Source of the DNA: Amycolatopsis sp. GM8
GTDB lineage: Bacteria; Actinomycetota; Actinomycetes; Mycobacteriales; Pseudonocardiaceae
Length of the DNA stretch: 64,000 bases
NCBI RefSeq assembly: GCF_021653975.1
Contig: NZ_JAJKFK010000004.1
Span: 1-64,000 of the forward strand
Direction: 5' to 3'
In this document: piece by piece, positions 59,417 to 64,000 of the stretch
Position numbering within the stretch: position 1 is the first letter of the stretch
Layout of the letters: every line of letters starts with the position of its first letter
Translations under genes and position numbers: made by a program
The notes under the pieces: generated by a model
Database searches by the model: none
What the model saw: the letters and a program-made list of their open reading frames with translations, nothing else
What the model was told of the DNA's origin: nothing

Positions 59417-59449
59417 GTGCGCTAACAGCTCAAGCATGCGTTATCCGCA
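59417..59449. promoter_or_regulatory. Candidate IclR operator region before the SnoaL-esterase operon
   Basis: GTGCGCTAAC (59417-59426) and TGCGTTATCCGCA (59437-59449, TGCG-N5-CGCA) lie 15-48 bases before the first start codon of the plus-strand operon, between it and the divergent IclR gene. Confidence 0.55.
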
Positions 59450-59464
59450 CGAAGGAGTGCTGGT

Positions 59465-59986
59465 GTGACCGAGAGTCCCGCGTCCCGGCTCGCTGACCGG
59501 ATGCAGATCCAGGACTGTCTCCACCGCTATGCCCGGGCGGTCGACCGGCTGGACTACGACGGCATCGCGGCGTGCTACTTCGAAGACGCCACCGACACGC
59601 ATGGTTCGTACGTCGGCCCGGTGGCCGGGTTGGTGGACGACATCCGGCGCCGGCACGAGACGATCGACGCGGCGCAGCATTTCGTGACAAACGTGCTCAT
59701 CGATTTCGATGGCGACGACCGCGCGTTCGTCGAGTCCTATTGCCTCGCCTTCCTTCGGCAGCAGGGCGTCGACGGCTCGCCGTCGCAATCCGAGGCGATC
59801 ACGCGGTGCCGGTACGTGGATCGCTTCGAACGGCGAGACGGGCGTTGGGCGATCGCCGATCGGGTCGTGGTGTTCGACGAGTCGGTATCGGTCGAAGTCG
59901 TGGACGCGCGTCGCGAGGACTGGGTCGCCGCTCAGCGCGACAAGTCCGATCCCGTCTTCTGGTGGGGACGTACCCCGCGGCCGTGA
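59465..59986 (+). CDS. SnoaL/NTF2-like protein (dehydratase or dioxygenase-beta fold)
   Basis: A 173-residue cone-fold protein of the SnoaL_4 type. The N-terminal helix ADRMQIQDCLHRYARAVDRLDYDGIAACYF (split; about 10-39) and the aromatic pocket residues DATDTHGSY and HFVTNVLIDFDGD match. The fold occurs in small dehydratases, isomerases and in the beta subunit of ring-hydroxylating dioxygenases, but no alpha subunit is present here. GTG 59465 has AAGGAG eight bases upstream. It opens the IclR-linked operon. Confidence 0.82.
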   Translation: MTESPASRLADRMQIQDCLHRYARAVDRLDYDGIAACYFEDATDTHGSYVGPVAGLVDDIRRRHETIDAAQHFVTNVLIDFDGDDRAFVESYCLAFLRQQGVDGSPSQSEAITRCRYVDRFERRDGRWAIADRVVVFDESVSVEVVDARREDWVAAQRDKSDPVFWWGRTPRP

Positions 59987-60032
59987 CCGGTATCCGCCAG
60001 CCAACTATCCATACGAGAATGGGAAGACCGCG

Positions 60033-61208
60033 ATGGCTGTTCAAGGCCGCTGGGAAGAACGATTCGCCCCACTCGCGCAGATCCTGGAGAAGAACCTCGC
60101 TTCGGGGGCCGACGTCGGGGCTTCGGTCGCCGTGATGCTCGACGGCAAGCCGGTCGTCGACCTCTGGGGTGGCTGGGTGGATCAGGCGCACACCAGGCCG
60201 TGGGCGCGGGACACGATCACGAATGTCTGGTCGAACACCAAGACGGTGACGGCACTGGCCGCGCTGATTCTCATCGACCGCGGCGAGTTGGATCCCTGCG
60301 CCCCGGTGGCGACCTACTGGCCGGAGTTCGCCGCGAACGGCAAGGAAAAGATCGAGGTCCGGCACATCCTGTCCCACACCTCGGGGGTGGCGGGCTGGGA
60401 CCTGCCGGTCACGATGGACGACGTCTACGACCCCGAGAAGTCGGTGGCGATGCTGGCCGCGCAGGCGCCGTGGTGGGAGCCCGGCACGGCCGGCGGCTAC
60501 CACGGGCTCAGTATCGGCCATCTGGTGGGCGAACTCGTGCGGCGCGTGACGGGACTGAGCCTCGGCCGGTTCGTCGCGCGGGAGATCGCGGCCCCGCTCG
60601 GCGCCGACTTCCACATTGGACTCCCGGAGTCCGAGGACCCGCGGATCTCCCCGCTGATCCTGCCGCCGCCGGGGCCGGCTTTCGACGAAGCCCTGGCCGA
60701 CATCGACAAGGACAGTGTCGGCTACAAGGTCACGGTCGCGGGGCTGGCCACCGACCCGGCGACCACCTGGGACGTCCGGTGGCGCCGATCGGAGATCTGC
60801 GGTGCCGGCAACGGCCACGGCAACGCGCGATCACTCGCCGCCATTCAGGCGATCGTCTCGCACGGCGGCGAGTTCCAGGGCGTCCGGCTGCTGTCGGAAA
60901 AGACCTGCGACCTGATCTTCACCGAGCACGCCAAGGGCCCCGACCTCTATCTGGGGTTGCCCATCCGGTGGGGTGTCGGATACGCGCTGTCCTACCCCGA
61001 GGCGTTTCCGTACCTGCCGGACGGCCGGGTGTGTTTCTGGGCGGGCTGGGGCGGCTCGATGGTCATCAACGACCTCGACCGGCGGATGACCTTCGCCTAC
61101 ATCATGAACAAGATGGAACCCGGCGTGCTCGGCACCTATCAGGGAATCGTCGGTGGCCTCCGGAGCGAGGAACTGATCAGGGCGACTTACGCGGCATTGG
61201 AGGAATAG
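60033..61208 (+). CDS. Serine beta-lactamase-fold esterase (EstB-like)
   Basis: A 391-residue class C beta-lactamase-like hydrolase. The nucleophile motif is Ser-x-x-Lys in VWSNTKTVTALA (about 65-76), and the second motif Tyr appears as GGYHGLSIGHLVGEL (about 153-167), the form found in EstB-type esterases and not in true beta-lactamases. No signal peptide is present, which also argues against a beta-lactam role. It should hydrolyse an ester or lactone inside the cell. ATG 60033 is 46 bases after the SnoaL gene. The next SDR starts two bases after its stop. Confidence 0.87.
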   Translation: MAVQGRWEERFAPLAQILEKNLASGADVGASVAVMLDGKPVVDLWGGWVDQAHTRPWARDTITNVWSNTKTVTALAALILIDRGELDPCAPVATYWPEFAANGKEKIEVRHILSHTSGVAGWDLPVTMDDVYDPEKSVAMLAAQAPWWEPGTAGGYHGLSIGHLVGELVRRVTGLSLGRFVAREIAAPLGADFHIGLPESEDPRISPLILPPPGPAFDEALADIDKDSVGYKVTVAGLATDPATTWDVRWRRSEICGAGNGHGNARSLAAIQAIVSHGGEFQGVRLLSEKTCDLIFTEHAKGPDLYLGLPIRWGVGYALSYPEAFPYLPDGRVCFWAGWGGSMVINDLDRRMTFAYIMNKMEPGVLGTYQGIVGGLRSEELIRATYAALEE

Positions 61209-61210
61209 CA

Positions 61211-62041
61211 ATGGGAAATCTGGCGAACAAGGTCGCTCTCATCACCGGCGGTGCCCGTGGGCAGGGGCGCGCACACGCGGTGGCCCTGGCGAAGCAGGGC
61301 GCCGACGTCGTACTGGTCGACGCCCCCGGACCGGTGGCTTCGGTCGGTTATGGGCTGGGCACGGAATCCGATCTCAGCGACACGGTCAAGCTTGTCCAGG
61401 AGCAGGGCCGCACGGCGCTCGCCATCCAGGGCGACGTCCGCAACTCGGCCGATCTGCGGCACGCCGTCACGAAGACGCTCGAGGCGTTCGGCCACCTGGA
61501 CATCCTGCTCGCGAACGCGGGCATCGTCACCTACGGCCAACTGTCCGAAATGGACGACCAGCAGTGGCAGGACATGATCGACATCAACCTGACCGGCGTC
61601 GCGAACAGCATCCGCGCCGTGCTGCCGCACATGCTCGAACGTTCCTACGGGCGCATCGTCGTCACCGCGTCGCAGTCATCCCGGCGTGGCATGCCGAACC
61701 TGTCCCATTACTGCGCCGCGAAATGGGGGCTGATCGGACTGGTCAAGACCGTGGCTCTCGAAGTCGCGCCGTCGCTGGGCATCACCTGCAACGCGGTGCT
61801 GCCCGGTGGGGTCGACACGCCGATGATGCGCCACGACGAGGTGTACCGGGTCTTCGCGCCCGAACTGGACTCGCCGAGGGTCGAGGACCTGGAGGAACGG
61901 CTGCGGCGGTTCAACCCCATGCCCACCGCCTGGATCGAGCCGAGCGACATCTCGCACGGCGTGCTTTACCTCGTGAGCGAGGAGGCGCGTTACGTGTCGG
62001 GGGCGACACTCGACATCGCCGCGGCTTTCAACGCGTCCTGA
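61211..62041 (+). CDS. SDR oxidoreductase, mycofactocin-associated type
   Basis: A 276-residue SDR with ITGGARGQGRAHA (about 12-24), NAGIVTYG, Ser in TASQSSRR and the active-site YCAAKWG (about 164-170). The GQGR loop and the insert ending in YGLGTESDLSDTVKLV (about 50-65) match the mycofactocin-linked SDR subfamily, like the enzyme at 7980. It lies between the esterase and the bicupin gene. It likely oxidises an alcohol released by the esterase. Confidence 0.88.
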   Translation: MGNLANKVALITGGARGQGRAHAVALAKQGADVVLVDAPGPVASVGYGLGTESDLSDTVKLVQEQGRTALAIQGDVRNSADLRHAVTKTLEAFGHLDILLANAGIVTYGQLSEMDDQQWQDMIDINLTGVANSIRAVLPHMLERSYGRIVVTASQSSRRGMPNLSHYCAAKWGLIGLVKTVALEVAPSLGITCNAVLPGGVDTPMMRHDEVYRVFAPELDSPRVEDLEERLRRFNPMPTAWIEPSDISHGVLYLVSEEARYVSGATLDIAAAFNAS

Positions 62042-62067
62042 CCCGTACCCATTCAGAAAGGCTAGGC

Positions 62068-62882
62068 ATGAACCAGGCGACGAACTGGAAGTCCGGCTGG
62101 ACCGCGGCGAACCCGTTGGACATCAAGACAATGCTGACCGGCAAGGACGACGGAACGTGGGTCACGGGGCCGGCCGCACGGTATCGCGATCTCGGTCTCG
62201 CCGAAGCCACCGGTGATCTGCTCCGCGCACGGCATGTTCGTGGTGGCGTGGCGACCGGCTGGCAGTTCCACGACCTGGATTTCCAGTGGTTCTTCGTGCT
62301 GAACGGCGAGCTCGAGATCCGCACCGAGGACGGCCGGGAGCTCACCCTCGGCAAGGGTGCTTCGGCCTACCAGCCACCGTTCTGGCGCCATCAGATCCAT
62401 TCGGTTTCCGAGGACTACGAGGCGATCGAGGTCACCGGCCCCGCGGACTTCGGGACCGTGACAGGCCAGGACGCGGCCAAACCAGCACGCGCCGCGGAGT
62501 TCGCGCACCTGAAAGGGATCTACACCTTCGACGAGCCGCAGGAGTACGTCCGCGGTGATGGCCCCCGCGCCTGGTCGCTGTACCGCGATCTGGGCACTCG
62601 CACGCCGACCGACGGCAGGGTGCACATCCACATCATCAAGCTCGACACCGAGCAGCCGTCTCCGCAAGGTGGCACCGGCGAGCACCATCACACGATGGCG
62701 CAGTGGTTCATGCCCATCCGGGGCTGGATCGACATTTCCGCCGAGGGGCAACCGGATCGGCGGCTGCATGCCGGCGACTTCATGATGCTGCAACGGGGTG
62801 CGGCTCACAACGCCTTCGACGCATCGCCGGACTACATGACGCTGGAATTCTGTGTACCGGCCGACTACGAGACGGTGGCGCG

Positions 62883-62886
<4 letters not shown>
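62068..62886 (+). CDS. Bicupin-domain protein
   Basis: A 272-residue protein with two cupin barrels. The first (about 50-125) has FHDLDFQWFFVLNGELEI and ASAYQPPFWRHQIHSV. The second (about 178-265) has GGTGEHHHTMAQWFMPIRGWIDI (split), with the metal-type cluster Glu-His-His-His, and LQRGAAHNAFDASPDY. The second barrel could bind iron or another metal, as in gentisate-type or other ring-cleaving dioxygenases, but the sequence is not a standard gentisate dioxygenase. ATG 62068 follows AGAAAGG. It overlaps the FAH-family gene, so the two steps are probably consecutive. Confidence 0.82.

Positions 62887-64000
<1,114 letters not shown>

Noticed and set aside
60033-61208. Beta-lactamase (antibiotic resistance)
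   Set aside because: The second motif is the YHG/EstB form, there is no signal peptide, and the gene sits in a catabolic operon. An esterase is more likely.

Overview
The window reads as a chromosomal catabolic region of a high-GC actinomycete, most probably a Pseudonocardiaceae-type organism such as Amycolatopsis. The reasons are GC-rich third codon positions, frequent GTG and TTG starts, stop/start overlaps of the ATGA and GTGA type, FCD-GntR, IclR, TetR and MmyB-type regulators, luciferase-like oxidoreductases of the kind that often use F420, and SDRs of the mycofactocin-associated type. I see about 62 protein genes, one gene remnant, and no rRNA, tRNA, transposase, phage gene or CRISPR array. 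The genus is an inference from style.

Layout. 3-368: 3' end of an acetyl-CoA synthetase with different codon habits, possibly the edge of the region. 331-6759: MFS exporter plus FAD monooxygenase, a GntR/FCD regulator, and a divergent operon with a two-subunit acyl-CoA dehydrogenase and a crotonase. 6845-12583: beta-propeller protein and SDR, then a complete sugar-type ABC importer. 12748-19559: a seven-gene operon with a three-subunit molybdenum hydroxylase, cupin, SDR, SGNH esterase and NHL propeller. 19693-24145: P450, ferredoxin, alpha/beta hydrolase, ferredoxin reductase, and a second GntR/FCD regulator. 24152-28063 (minus): CoA-transferase, thioesterase, Zn alcohol dehydrogenase, amidohydrolase. 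28164-33887: LysR regulator, two aldehyde dehydrogenases, a CMD-family protein and formaldehyde dehydrogenase. 33859-36229: XRE regulator divergent from an MFS pump. 36237-50603: acyl-CoA dehydrogenase and SDR (divergent), an AcoR-type activator, then a nine-gene operon with hydrolases, a crotonase, a second two-subunit acyl-CoA dehydrogenase, a luciferase-like monooxygenase and two acyl-CoA ligases. 50752-53333: a two-subunit molybdenum hydroxylase. 53342-58230: DJ-1 protein, TetR, SMP-30 lactonase, luciferase-like protein, SDR, second TetR. 58238-64000: a remnant, an IclR regulator, and an operon with a SnoaL protein, serine esterase, two SDRs, a bicupin and a fumarylacetoacetate-hydrolase-family enzyme.

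How it may work together (inference). The genes fit uptake, oxygenation (P450, Mo hydroxylases, flavin enzymes), alcohol and aldehyde oxidation, lactone or ester hydrolysis, CoA activation and beta-oxidation of one or several xenobiotic, aromatic or alicyclic compounds. A formaldehyde dehydrogenase suggests that one step releases a C1 unit. I cannot name the substrate.

The most informative non-coding signal is regulatory. Reading the intergenic regions side by side gives separate operator families that match the resident regulators: GTATAC-like sites over most promoters between 3.7 and 34.9 kb (two GntR/FCD paralogues); TAGA-N5-TCTA sites at the LysR gene, an aldehyde dehydrogenase and a Mo hydroxylase 21 kb away, the last two inside a conserved 74-bp promoter block; a 13-bp element before both MFS genes (XRE); TGTC-N9-GACA sites before two operons flanking the AcoR-type gene; and dyads beside the TetR and IclR genes.
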